Assembly (NCBI RefSeq): GCF_000240165.1
Contig: NC_017586.1
Location: 2,480,001 to 2,544,000 of the forward strand
Length of the DNA stretch: 64,000 nucleotides
Source: Streptantibioticus cattleyicolor NRRL 8057 = DSM 46488
Lineage (GTDB): Bacteria > Actinomycetota > Actinomycetes > Streptomycetales > Streptomycetaceae
Reading direction: 5' to 3'
Numbering within the stretch: the stretch's first letter is position 1; every line of letters begins with the position of its first letter. Both the position numbers and the translations under genes were made by a program. Below, one piece after another: positions 25,511-33,586 of this stretch. The notes below the pieces were generated by a model, which was given only the letters and a program-made list of their open reading frames with translations, did not search any database and was not told where the DNA came from.

Positions 25511-26658
25511 GGGCGCGGTTCCCGGGGGAGGCCGAGGACACGCTCGGCGATGATGTTCCGCTGGATCTCGCCGGTGCCGCCGTAGATGGTGTCGGCACGG
25601 CTGAAGAGGAAGAGGTGGTGCACAGGGTCGATCGGGTACGGGGTGTCGGCGGACCACGGGGCGCCGGCCGTGGCGGCGGGGGTGCCGTGGACGGTGAGGG
25701 CCAGTTCGCCGAGGCGCCGGTGCCATTGGGACCACAGGAGTTTGGACAGGCTCGGGGCGCCGGGGTCGGTGGTGCCGAGGGTGCGCAGGGCGTTCCAGCG
25801 CATGGTGCGCAGTTCGGCCCACTGGCGGACGAGCCGGTCGCGGATCACCGGGTCGTCGGCGGTGCCGGTCGCCACGGCGGTGGCGACCAGGCCGGCGAGT
25901 TCGCGGGCGAAGCCGATCTGCTGGACGAGCGTGGAGACGCCGCGTTCGAAGCCGAGGAGGGACATGGCGACGCGCCAGCCGTCGCCGTCGGCGCCGACGC
26001 GATGTTCGGCGGCGGCGTGGGCGCCGTCGAAGAAGACCTCGTTGAAGTCGCTGGTGCCGGTCATCTGCCGGATCGGCCGGACCTCGATCCGGCCCGGCTG
26101 GTCCATGGGAACGAGGAGGAAGGAGAGTCCGTGGTGGCGGGTGGTGTCCGCCCGGGTGCGCGCGAGGAGGAAGCACCAGTGCGCGTCCCGGGCGAGCGAG
26201 GTCCAGATCTTCTGGCCGGTGATGCGATAGGTGGCGCCGTCGAGGACGGCGGTGGTGCGCACGTTCGCGAGGTCGGATCCGGCGCCGGGTTCGCTGTAGC
26301 CCTGGCACCACAGTTCCTCGCCGCGGGCGACGGGCGGCAGGAAGCGGTCGCGCTGGGCGGGCGTGCCGTGTGCGAGCAGGGTGGGGGCCAGCAGGTTCTC
26401 GCCGATGTGGCCGGACCGGGGCGGCGCTCCGGCCCGCGCGTACTCCTCGCCCCAGACGACCTGTTGGGTCAGGGACGCCGTCCGGTTGCCGTAGGCGCCG
26501 TGAGTGGTGTCCCAGCCGAGCCCGATCCAGCCGTCGGCACCGAGCCGGCGTTCCCACCCGGGCCCTCCGCCGGGCGGTGCGTCGGGTACGTGCGTGTCGA
26601 GCCAGGCGCGCGCCTCGGCACGGAACGTCTCGTCGTCGGGCCCGAAGCTGAAGTCCAT
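25507..26658 (-). CDS. Acyl-CoA dehydrogenase, large/alpha-type subunit
   Basis: 383 aa with full ACAD domains: FAD/substrate segment YSEPGAGSDLANVRT, TGQKIWTSLARDAHW, and the C-terminal GTGEIQRNIIAERVLGLP. This is the large-partner type of actinobacterial heteromeric dehydrogenases. The adjacent small-type gene expected for such pairs is missing. The small-type protein at 10451-11767 is the only unpaired candidate in the region. ATG at 26658, 11 bases after the SDR stop, within the operon driven from 27764. Confidence 0.9.
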   Translation of the reverse strand: MDFSFGPDDETFRAEARAWLDTHVPDAPPGGGPGWERRLGADGWIGLGWDTTHGAYGNRTASLTQQVVWGEEYARAGAPPRSGHIGENLLAPTLLAHGTPAQRDRFLPPVARGEELWCQGYSEPGAGSDLANVRTTAVLDGATYRITGQKIWTSLARDAHWCFLLARTRADTTRHHGLSFLLVPMDQPGRIEVRPIRQMTGTSDFNEVFFDGAHAAAEHRVGADGDGWRVAMSLLGFERGVSTLVQQIGFARELAGLVATAVATGTADDPVIRDRLVRQWAELRTMRWNALRTLGTTDPGAPSLSKLLWSQWHRRLGELALTVHGTPAATAGAPWSADTPYPIDPVHHLFLFSRADTIYGGTGEIQRNIIAERVLGLPREPRP

Positions 26659-26669
26659 GGGGCACCTCG

Positions 26670-27764
26670 TCAGGAGTGGCGGGCGACGCCGGAGGCGTCC
26701 GGGACGGAGGCGTCCCCCGGGGCGGACGGGGCCGGGCCGTTCCGGGCCGGGGCGGGGCGCGTCGCGGGCGGCCGGGTCAGCAGCGGCATCGGGTCGGTGC
26801 CGACGGTGCCGGGGAGGAGGTCGGCGATACGGCGCGGGGTCCAGGGGCCCTCGGCGTAGGCGGCGCGGAGTTCCCGGGGCTGGGCCCAGACGGCGATCTT
26901 GGGGCCGGCCACGGTGTAGACCTGGCCGGTGACGTCCCGGGCGCGGTCGCTGAGGAGGTAGACGACAAGGGCGGCGACGTCCTCGGGTTCGCCGATCTCG
27001 GCGAGGGCCGTGGGGACCTTGGCGGACATCCGGGTCCGGGCGACGGGGGCGACGCAGTTGGCGGTCACCCCGTACTTGTGCAGGCCGAGCGCGGCGCTGC
27101 GGACCAGGGAGATGATGCCGCCCTTGGCCGCGGAGTAGTTGGCCTGGGAGACGCTGCCCTGGTGGTTACCGCTGGTGAAGCCGATCAGGGTGCCCGAGCG
27201 CTGTTGGCGCATGGCGGCGGAGGCGGCGCGGAAGACGGTGAAGGTGCCTTTGAGGTGGGTGGCGAGGACCGGGTCCCACTCCTCCTCGGTCATGTTGAAG
27301 AGCATGCGTTCGCGCAGGATGCCGGCGACGCAGACGACGCCGTCGACGCGGCCGTAGGTGTCGAGGGCCGTGGTGACGACGCGGGCGCCGCCGGCCATGG
27401 TGGACACGTCGTCCGCGAGGGCGACCGCCCGGCCGCCGGCTGCCTCGATCTCCTCGGCCACGGCGGTGGCCACCTCGCTGGTGGGGGCGGCGCCGTCCAC
27501 CGCGACGCCGTAGTCGTTGACCACGACCCGGGCGCCCTCGGCGGCGCAGGCCAGCGCCACCGCCCGGCCGATGCCGCGGCCGGCGCCGGTGACGGCGACG
27601 ACCTTGCCGTCGAGGAACCCCTCGCCCCGGCCGCCTTGGCTCCCGCCGCCGTCGCCCGGGACGCCGTCGCCCGGGACGCCGTCGCCCGTGGTGCCGCCGT
27701 GCGGGGCGCTGCCGTGCCCGGTGTCGTTCCGTGGTTCCGCGTCGTCACGCCCGAAGTCGCCCAC
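26670..27764 (-). CDS. Short-chain dehydrogenase, MFE-2/Hsd4-like 3-hydroxyacyl-CoA dehydrogenase
   Basis: 364 aa from the GTG at 27764, with GGAAGGGG upstream. The Rossmann motif is TGAGRGIGRA, followed by VVNDYG, the hallmark of the (3R)-hydroxyacyl-CoA dehydrogenase domain of multifunctional enzyme type 2. The catalytic YSAAK is intact. A 45-residue N-terminal tail is Gly/Asp/Pro-rich with GDGVP repeats, and a C-terminal Pro/Ala-rich extension of about 35 residues is unusual. Likely oxidises a beta-hydroxyacyl-CoA. First gene of the SDR-ACAD-ALDH-ADH operon under operator 7. Confidence 0.9.
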   Translation of the reverse strand: MGDFGRDDAEPRNDTGHGSAPHGGTTGDGVPGDGVPGDGGGSQGGRGEGFLDGKVVAVTGAGRGIGRAVALACAAEGARVVVNDYGVAVDGAAPTSEVATAVAEEIEAAGGRAVALADDVSTMAGGARVVTTALDTYGRVDGVVCVAGILRERMLFNMTEEEWDPVLATHLKGTFTVFRAASAAMRQQRSGTLIGFTSGNHQGSVSQANYSAAKGGIISLVRSAALGLHKYGVTANCVAPVARTRMSAKVPTALAEIGEPEDVAALVVYLLSDRARDVTGQVYTVAGPKIAVWAQPRELRAAYAEGPWTPRRIADLLPGTVGTDPMPLLTRPPATRPAPARNGPAPSAPGDASVPDASGVARHS

Positions 27765-27784
27765 GCCGGCCCCTTCCACCGTTT

Positions 27785-27799
27785 CTGACGGGTCGTTAG
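27785..27799. promoter_or_regulatory. Regulon operator 7, CTGACG-GGT-CGTTAG
   Basis: One substitution from consensus, placed in the 96-bp divergent promoter between the SDR operon (minus) and the cyclase gene (plus). Confidence 0.7.
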
Positions 27800-27860
27800 A
27801 TTCTAGGAGTACCGATGAGCCGGAGCACAAGTCCCGCGTACGTATCGGACGGAGGGCGCG

Positions 27861-28787
27861 GTGGCGTTGCCGGAGGAGTTCTGGGAGATCGCGCGGCAGG
27901 TCAACAACTGGGGGCGGTGGGGCGCCGAGGACGAGTTGGGGACGCTCAACTTCGTGACCGACGAGGTGGTCCGGGCGGCGGTGGCCACCGTGCGCGGCGG
28001 GCGGCGGATCCCGTTGGCGTTGCCGCTGCGCCCGGACGGCGTGCAGACCGGCGCCGTCCCCGGCCGGGTCAACCCGCTGCGCACGATGGTGGCGCTCAAC
28101 CGGGAGATGTTCGGCCCCGGCACCGTGGCGATCAGCGACGACGTGGTCACCATGGGCCTTCAGGCGGCCACGCACTGGGACGGCCTGGCGCACGTCTCGC
28201 ACTCGGGGCGGCTCTACAACGGCCGCCCGGCGCACACCGTGACCGCCCACGACGGGGCGTCCCGCACCGGGCTGGAGAAGATCACCTCGCTGGTCTCCCG
28301 GGGCGTACTGCTGGACGTGGCACGGGCCCTCGGCGTCGAGCGACTGCCCGCCGGCCACCCGGTGGGCCCGGCGGACCTGGACGCGGCGGAGGAGCTGGCG
28401 GGGGTGACGGTGGGCCGCGGGGACGTGGTGCTGGTACGCACCGGACAGATGCGCCACTACCTGGCGGGCGACCGCGCGGCGTACGGGTTTCCGTCACCGG
28501 GGCTGTCGTTGCGCGCGCCGGGGTGGTTCCACGCCCGGGACGTGGCGGCGGTGGCCGACGACACGTTGACGTTCGAGGTGTTCCCGCCGGAGGTCGACGG
28601 GCTGTGGCTGCCGGTGCACGCGCTCCACCTGGTGGAGATGGGCATGCTCCAGGGGCAGAACTGGAACCTGGAGGGGTTGTCGGCGGCGTGCGCGGCGGAC
28701 GGGCGCTACGCGTTCCTGCTGGCGGCCACCCCGGAGCCGTTCACCGGGGCGGTCGGCAGCCCGGTGGCGCCGGTGGCGATCAAGTAG
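27861..28787 (+). CDS. Cyclase family protein (kynurenine formamidase-like metal hydrolase)
   Basis: 308 aa from a GTG at 27861 with GGAGGG upstream. The metal-binding motif of the cyclase/KynB family appears as THWDGLAHVSHSG (about residue 106), and the N-terminal NNWGRWGAEDELGTLNFV is typical of the subfamily common in actinobacterial catabolic clusters. Family members hydrolyse amides, lactones or cyclic ketones. A ring- or lactone-opening role is a reasonable guess here. Its last 82 bases overlap the 3' end of the convergent ATPase gene. Confidence 0.88.
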   Translation: MALPEEFWEIARQVNNWGRWGAEDELGTLNFVTDEVVRAAVATVRGGRRIPLALPLRPDGVQTGAVPGRVNPLRTMVALNREMFGPGTVAISDDVVTMGLQAATHWDGLAHVSHSGRLYNGRPAHTVTAHDGASRTGLEKITSLVSRGVLLDVARALGVERLPAGHPVGPADLDAAEELAGVTVGRGDVVLVRTGQMRHYLAGDRAAYGFPSPGLSLRAPGWFHARDVAAVADDTLTFEVFPPEVDGLWLPVHALHLVEMGMLQGQNWNLEGLSAACAADGRYAFLLAATPEPFTGAVGSPVAPVAIK

Positions 28788-29479
28788 CCGGCGCGGTCGC
28801 GGGGGCCGATCCCCGTTCCGCCGCCGAAGCCGGCCGAGGCGGACGGGGCCGCGGCTCCCGTTCCGAACGCCGGGCCGGAGCCGAGTCCGCCGCCGGAGCC
28901 GAGCCCCTGGCCGGAACCGAGGGCGGCGCCGGCGCCGAGGGTCCGGCCGTGACCGAGGCCCTGGCCGGAGCCGAGGGCCTGGCCGTTGCCGAGCGGGCGG
29001 CTGTGGCCGAGCGGGGGGCGGGTGCCGAAACCTTGGGCGCCGTCGGCGGAGGCGTCCCGGTCGGTGTCACCGCACGGCCCGCGGTCCACCTCGCACCAGA
29101 TGTGCTTGCCGGAGCCCTCGCGCTGCCAGCCCCACCGGTCGGCGAGGCCGTCGACGAGTTCCAGGCCGCGCCCGCCGGTGTCGTCACCGCGGGCGTGCCG
29201 GGGCGCCGGGGGGCGGTCGCTGGCGTCGGCCACCTCGACCCGTACCGTGCCGGCGTCGTCGCCGTCGGAGTCCGGCAGGCAGATCCGCAGCACGGCCGGG
29301 GAACCGGTGTGCACCACGGCGTTGGTGACGAGTTCGGAGATCAGCAGGAGCAGCGTCTCGGCCATCGGTTCATCGGCCGCTATCCCCGAGCCCAGCAGCC
29401 GGGAGCGGGCCCACCGGCGGGCCCGGCCCACCTCGGCGGGGTCCGGGAGGACATTGGTCTGCACCTGAAGCACCTGCAC
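28706..29479 (-). CDS. RsbW-like ATP-binding protein with Gly-rich repeat tail
   Basis: 257 aa. Residues 1-130 form a GHKL histidine-kinase-like ATPase: ELVTNAVVHTG (N box), VEVADASDRPP (G1) and DTGGRGLELVDGLADRWG (G2). Such proteins act as anti-sigma factors or serine kinases in Streptomyces. The C-terminal 120 residues are a degenerate GxGQxLG-type repeat and extend 82 bases antisense into the cyclase gene. GTG start at 29479. A shorter ancestral protein ending near residue 140 is conceivable, with the tail added by repeat expansion and loss of a stop. Confidence 0.85.
   Translation of the reverse strand: MQVLQVQTNVLPDPAEVGRARRWARSRLLGSGIAADEPMAETLLLLISELVTNAVVHTGSPAVLRICLPDSDGDDAGTVRVEVADASDRPPAPRHARGDDTGGRGLELVDGLADRWGWQREGSGKHIWCEVDRGPCGDTDRDASADGAQGFGTRPPLGHSRPLGNGQALGSGQGLGHGRTLGAGAALGSGQGLGSGGGLGSGPAFGTGAAAPSASAGFGGGTGIGPRDRAGYLIATGATGLPTAPVNGSGVAASRNA
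28788..29035. repeat. Repeat-encoded Gly-rich tail of the ATPase gene
   Basis: Degenerate tandem units of about 18-24 bases based on CCGGAGCCGAGGGCCTGGCCG encode the GSGQGLG/GNGQALG tail. The array is a candidate for length variation by slippage. Confidence 0.6.
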
Positions 29480-29896
29480 CGCTCACACCATCCGAACCGG
29501 CGGACACATCGCCTCGCGCCTCCACGTCGTCACGTTCTGTGACGACACCGATGGAGAGCATGATTGACCCTCAGCCACCGCAACAAGGGCTTCCGGCACT
29601 TTACCACGCGAAGGAGTGGGCCTGCCGCGCCGCGCGCGACGCTCGTCACGGAGGGTGGCCGCGCGTCGGATCCGGCCCGCCGAGCCCCGTCCGACCTGCC
29701 CGGACAGCGCGCCGGAAGGTCGCGGGCGAGCAGCGCGAACCGTCGCACCCGGCGTCGCACGGACACCGCCACGCCTGTCGCGCCTTCGGACCACTCGCAC
29801 CCGATGGAGGTTACCCGAGGCGGGCGCCGACTCCAGGCCGTGACGAGTCACACCTAGGACACAACCCGGTATCGGCGGCACCCGGCGCATCGGCCG
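29480..29896. other. Gene-free stretch upstream of the ATPase gene
   Basis: About 415 bp. No gene can be supported. A GTGAC-GA-GTCAC dyad lies at 29840-29851, followed by CCTAGGAC. The promoter of the minus-strand ATPase gene should lie near 29500-29560, where composition is slightly less GC-rich. No regulon palindrome. Confidence 0.5.
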
Positions 29897-30919
29897 TCAC
29901 GCTTCCCGGCGTCCGCGGGGATCATGGATGTCCGGTGGCCGCCGGGGGCTCCGGCCGGGGTCCGTGGCGGGTGTCGGCAGCGCGTCGGCGAGGGCTTCCT
30001 CGGCCGCGGCCCGGTCCAGGTAGCGCCCGGCCCGCAGCCACGCCCGTTTCAGGTGGAGGTGGACGTCGGACTCCCAGGTGAACCCCGTTCCGCCGAAGAC
30101 CTGGAGGCAGTCGCGGGCGTTGTCCACCGCGGCCTCGTCGGCGAGGAGCTTGGCCGCCGCGGTCTCGGCGGGGTCGCCGGTCACCGCGGCGGCGTAGACG
30201 GCGGTGCGGGCCAGTTCGGCGCGGACCAGCATCCGCGCGCACAGGTGCTTGACCGCCTGGAACGCGCCGATCGGGCGGCCGAACTGGCGTCGGGACCGGG
30301 CGTGTTCCACCGCCAGCTCCACCGTCCGCGCGGCGCTTCCGCTCTGCTCGGCCGCCGTGAGCACCACCGCGTCCCGCCACAGCGCCGCCGGATCGGCCGC
30401 CCCCCGCCCCGAACCCGACTCCGACTCCGACTCCGGCCTCGACTCCGGCCACGACCAGCCGGACGGCAACCGCCACAGCTCGGTGAGCGGATCCACCGAG
30501 GCCATCCGCTCGGCGGGCAGCGCGTCCGGCGCGCACACCAGCGCACGGCGTCCGTCGGCCACCAGTACGGCGTCGGCGCCGGCCAGGTGGTCGACCAGCG
30601 CCCCGTCGCACCCGGCGACCACCGCCTCGCCCCGCTCCGCCGCCGCGACCAGTCCGTAGGTGGCGGCGAGATGGGTGGACACCAGCGGCCCCGGCAGCAG
30701 CGCCCGGCCGGCCTCCTCGAAGACCACCGCCGCCTCGGGGGCGCCCATCCCGTCCAGCCGCAGCCGGAAGAGCCCGGCGGCGGCCAGCTCCGGCCACACC
30801 CCGGGGTCGGCCCCCTCGTCCACGGCCGCCCGCAGCCGGTCCCGGGGGAACCGCCGTGCGACCAGCTCGCGCATGCCCGCGCGCAGCGCCCGCTGCTCCT
30901 CGGTCAGCCGGAAGTCCAC
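29897..30919 (-). CDS. Acyl-CoA dehydrogenase, small/beta-type subunit
   Basis: 340 aa from a GTG at 30919 (VDFRLTEEQRALRAGM), 4 bases after the stop of the large subunit. The frame stays open upstream, but only as a shadow of that gene. Residues include RRQFGRPIGAFQAVKHLCAR and FGGTGFTWESDVHLHLKRAW, the same signature as the protein at 10451. A short Glu/Ser-rich stretch (ESESESGSG) sits mid-protein. Together with the large subunit it should form a heteromeric (alpha2beta2-type) dehydrogenase, as FadE28-FadE29 do in cholesterol side-chain degradation. Confidence 0.9.
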   Translation of the reverse strand: MDFRLTEEQRALRAGMRELVARRFPRDRLRAAVDEGADPGVWPELAAAGLFRLRLDGMGAPEAAVVFEEAGRALLPGPLVSTHLAATYGLVAAAERGEAVVAGCDGALVDHLAGADAVLVADGRRALVCAPDALPAERMASVDPLTELWRLPSGWSWPESRPESESESGSGRGAADPAALWRDAVVLTAAEQSGSAARTVELAVEHARSRRQFGRPIGAFQAVKHLCARMLVRAELARTAVYAAAVTGDPAETAAAKLLADEAAVDNARDCLQVFGGTGFTWESDVHLHLKRAWLRAGRYLDRAAAEEALADALPTPATDPGRSPRRPPDIHDPRGRREA

Positions 30920-30923
30920 CCGG

Positions 30924-32075
30924 TCACGGCTCCTTCGGCAGGCCGAGTATCCGCTCGGCGACGATGTTCCGCTGGATCTGCGAGGTGCCGGCGGCGATGG
31001 TGTACGACAGGGAGGACAGGCGGCCGGCGGTCCACTCGTGGCCGGCGTCGAGCGCGTCCGCGGCCCCCAGCACCTCGGCGGCGGTCTCGTAGAGCCGCTG
31101 TCTGGCGTGCGAGTACCGCAGCTTGAACACCGAGGCGCCGGTACCGGGGACGCCCCGGCCCCCGGTGCCCGCCGCGTGCTGGGCCGCGCTGACGTTCCAC
31201 TGGGTGAGCCGCCACAGCGCCGAGAACTCCGCCGCCAGCCGGCCGAGCCCGCGCCGCAGCACCGCGTCGTCCCAGCGTCCGGTGGCCCGGGCGTGGGCGG
31301 CGACGCGGTCGAGCAGCCGGCGGCAGGCCACCACCTCGCCGGCGAAGGCGGTGCCGCGTTCGAAGGAGAGGGTGACAACGGTGACGCGCCAGCCGTCGTT
31401 CTCCGCCCCGACCCGGTTGGCCACCGGTACGCGGACCTCGTCCAGGAAGACCTCGGCGAACTCCGGGGTGCCGGCCAGGGTGCGCAGCGGGCGGACGGTG
31501 ACGCCGTCGGCGGCCATGGGCATGGCGAGCCAGGTGATGCCGTGGTGGCGGGGGGCGTCGGGGTCGGTGCGCACGAGCAGTTCGCACCAGTCGGCGATCT
31601 CGGCGTGGGAGGTCCAGATCTTGTTGCCGGTGACCACGTAGGCGTCGCCGTCGCGGACCGCGCGGGTGCGCAGGGAGGCCAGGTCGGAGCCGGCCTCGGG
31701 TTCGCTGAACCCCTGGCACCACACCTCCTCACCGCGCAGGATCGGGGCGAGCCAGCGGTCCCGCTGGGCGGCGGTGCCCTCGGCGGCGATGGTGGGGCCG
31801 GCGTGCAGCAGGCCGACGAAGTTGGCGCCGACGTAGGGCGCGCCGGCCCGTTCGGTCTCCTCCAGGAAGATCAGCCGCCGGGTGGGCGAGGCCGTCCAGT
31901 GCACGTCGGCGTACCCGGCGTCGTACAGCATCCGCTGCCAGCCGCAGTCGTACGCGCGGCGGGCCGGCCAGTCGTCGGGGCGCGGGCGGGGCGGCAGCGT
32001 GGGCAGCGCGTCGGCGAGCCAGTCGCGCAGTGCGGCGCGGTACGCCTCGTCCTTCGGCGAGTACGTCAGCTCCAT
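30924..32075 (-). CDS. Acyl-CoA dehydrogenase, large/alpha-type subunit
   Basis: 383 aa. Motifs FSEPEAGSDLASLRT, TGNKIWTSHAEIADW and GTSQIQRNIVAERILGLP identify the large partner of a heteromeric ACAD. It is the closest relative in the window of the protein at 25507-26658, with the same length and domain order. Starts 12 bases after the amidohydrolase stop and is followed within 4 bases by the small subunit. The operon runs from 33470 under operators 8 and 9. Confidence 0.92.
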   Translation of the reverse strand: MELTYSPKDEAYRAALRDWLADALPTLPPRPRPDDWPARRAYDCGWQRMLYDAGYADVHWTASPTRRLIFLEETERAGAPYVGANFVGLLHAGPTIAAEGTAAQRDRWLAPILRGEEVWCQGFSEPEAGSDLASLRTRAVRDGDAYVVTGNKIWTSHAEIADWCELLVRTDPDAPRHHGITWLAMPMAADGVTVRPLRTLAGTPEFAEVFLDEVRVPVANRVGAENDGWRVTVVTLSFERGTAFAGEVVACRRLLDRVAAHARATGRWDDAVLRRGLGRLAAEFSALWRLTQWNVSAAQHAAGTGGRGVPGTGASVFKLRYSHARQRLYETAAEVLGAADALDAGHEWTAGRLSSLSYTIAAGTSQIQRNIVAERILGLPKEP

Positions 32076-32087
32076 GGGGCGGCTCCG

Positions 32088-33470
32088 TCAGACGAGGTCC
32101 AGGCCGAGCATGCGGATGGCGTTGCCGCGCATGAGTTTGTGGACGGTCACCGGGTCCAGGCCGGCCACGTGGTCGAGGGCGACCTGCTTGGTGTGCGGGA
32201 ACGTGGAGTCCACGTGCGGGTAGTCGGTCTCGAAGGTGGCGTTGTCCCGCCCCACCGCGTCCAGCGACGCGATGCCGTGCTTGTCGCGGAAGAAGCAGCA
32301 GAAGACCTGCCGGTAGTAGTAGGTGGACGGCGGCTGCGGGATCGCCCCGGCCACCCCGCCCCAGGCGCGGTGCTCGCGCCATACGTCGTCGGCGCGTTCC
32401 AGGGCGTACGGGACCCACCCCATCTGGCCCTCGCTGTAGGCGAGTTTGAGCCCGGGGAAGCGCACCAGCACGCCGCTGAAGAGGAAGTCGGTCAAGGAGG
32501 CCATCGCGTTGTTGAAGCTCAGCGTGGCCTGCACGGCGGGCGGGGCGTCCGGGGAGGCGGCGGGCATCTGCGAGGACGAGCCGATGTGCATGTTGACCAC
32601 CGTCCCGGTCTCCTCGCACTCCGCGAAGAACGGGTCCCAGTGGCCGCTGTGGATGCTGGGCAGTCCGAGGTGGGTGGGGATCTCGCTGAAGCTGACTGCC
32701 CGTACGCCGCGCGCCGCGTTGCGCCGTACCTCGGCCACGGCCAGGCCGATGTCCCACAGCGGGATCAGGCACAGCGGGACGAGCCGTCCGCCGCTGTCGC
32801 CGCACCACTCCTCGACCATCCAGTCGTTGTACGCGCGGACGCACGCCAGCGCGACCTCCTTGTCGTGCGCCTCGGCGAAGGTCTGGCCGCAGAAACGGGG
32901 GAAGGTGGGGAAGCACAAGGACGCCTCGACGTGGTTGAGGTCCATGTCCTTGAGCCGCTCGGCCGGGTCCCAGCAGCCACGGCGCATCTGGTCGCGGGTG
33001 ATGCCCTCCAGCGTCATCTCGTCCCGGTCGAACCCGACGGCGGCGATGTTGCGCTTGTACGGGAACTTCAGGTCCTCGTAGATCCACCAGTCGGTGGGCG
33101 GTCCGTCCGGGTCCATGGTGATCTGGTAACGGCCGCCCACGTAGGCGAGTTCACCGATGCCGGCGGTGAGCGGCTGGGGTCCGAGTTCCCGGTACCTGGC
33201 GGGCAGCCACCGCTCGAAGAGGTGGGCGGGTTCGATGACGTGGTCGTCGACGCTGACGATCCGCGGCAGGTCGGGGGTGAGGGCCGGCTCGGGGCCGGGG
33301 CCGGGGCCGGGGCCGGGATACGTGGTGGTGCGGGAGGCGGGCTCGGCACGGGGGTATGCGGCGGCGCGGGAGGCGGGCTCGGCGCCGGGGGGCGTGGCGG
33401 GGCGGGCGGGGTCCCCGGCGCGGGGGGCCGCACCGGCGCCGGTGGGGATCTCGGGATCGACGGCGGCCAT
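32088..33470 (-). CDS. Amidohydrolase family protein (metal-dependent TIM barrel)
   Basis: 460 aa from the ATG at 33470, with GGAGGTCACC directly upstream. An upstream start at 33512 would run almost to operator 8. The domain begins at IVSVDDHVIEPAHLFERWLP, the signature of the amidohydrolase-2 group with metal-binding DDH. It also has MDLNHVEASLCFP, NMHIGSSSQ and the terminal ETDYPHVDSTFPHT Asp/His region. Relatives are decarboxylases or hydrolases of cyclic beta-keto or aromatic acids. The N-terminal 65 residues are a Pro/Ala repeat (AEPASR units, GPGPGPGPEP) unlike the rest. First gene of the ACAD operon. Confidence 0.88.
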   Translation of the reverse strand: MAAVDPEIPTGAGAAPRAGDPARPATPPGAEPASRAAAYPRAEPASRTTTYPGPGPGPGPEPALTPDLPRIVSVDDHVIEPAHLFERWLPARYRELGPQPLTAGIGELAYVGGRYQITMDPDGPPTDWWIYEDLKFPYKRNIAAVGFDRDEMTLEGITRDQMRRGCWDPAERLKDMDLNHVEASLCFPTFPRFCGQTFAEAHDKEVALACVRAYNDWMVEEWCGDSGGRLVPLCLIPLWDIGLAVAEVRRNAARGVRAVSFSEIPTHLGLPSIHSGHWDPFFAECEETGTVVNMHIGSSSQMPAASPDAPPAVQATLSFNNAMASLTDFLFSGVLVRFPGLKLAYSEGQMGWVPYALERADDVWREHRAWGGVAGAIPQPPSTYYYRQVFCCFFRDKHGIASLDAVGRDNATFETDYPHVDSTFPHTKQVALDHVAGLDPVTVHKLMRGNAIRMLGLDLV

Positions 33471-33518
33471 GGTGACCTCCCCTGCCCGCCGGAGCCGCCG
33501 GGCTCCGACCACTGGTAC

Positions 33519-33533
33519 CTGAGATGGCGTCAG
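33519..33533. promoter_or_regulatory. Regulon operator 8, CTGAGA-TGG-CGTCAG
   Basis: Weaker copy (two substitutions in the left arm), 49 bp upstream of the amidohydrolase start. It lies 28 bp centre-to-centre from operator 9. Confidence 0.6.
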
Positions 33534-33546
33534 GTCTACGGTATAC

Positions 33547-33561
33547 CTGACGGTTCGTCAG
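33547..33561. promoter_or_regulatory. Regulon operator 9, CTGACG-GTT-CGTCAG
   Basis: Perfect palindrome 25 bp upstream of the acyl-CoA ligase start at 33587. With operator 8 it forms a tandem in the divergent promoter. Confidence 0.8.
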
Positions 33562-33586
33562 ATTCATAGTCGGAAAGGGTGCCGCC

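Noticed and set aside
30660-33569. 969-codon open frame on the plus strand
   Set aside because: Antisense to two acyl-CoA dehydrogenases and the amidohydrolase, all with clear motifs. The frame has low-complexity Gly/Val/Arg composition.
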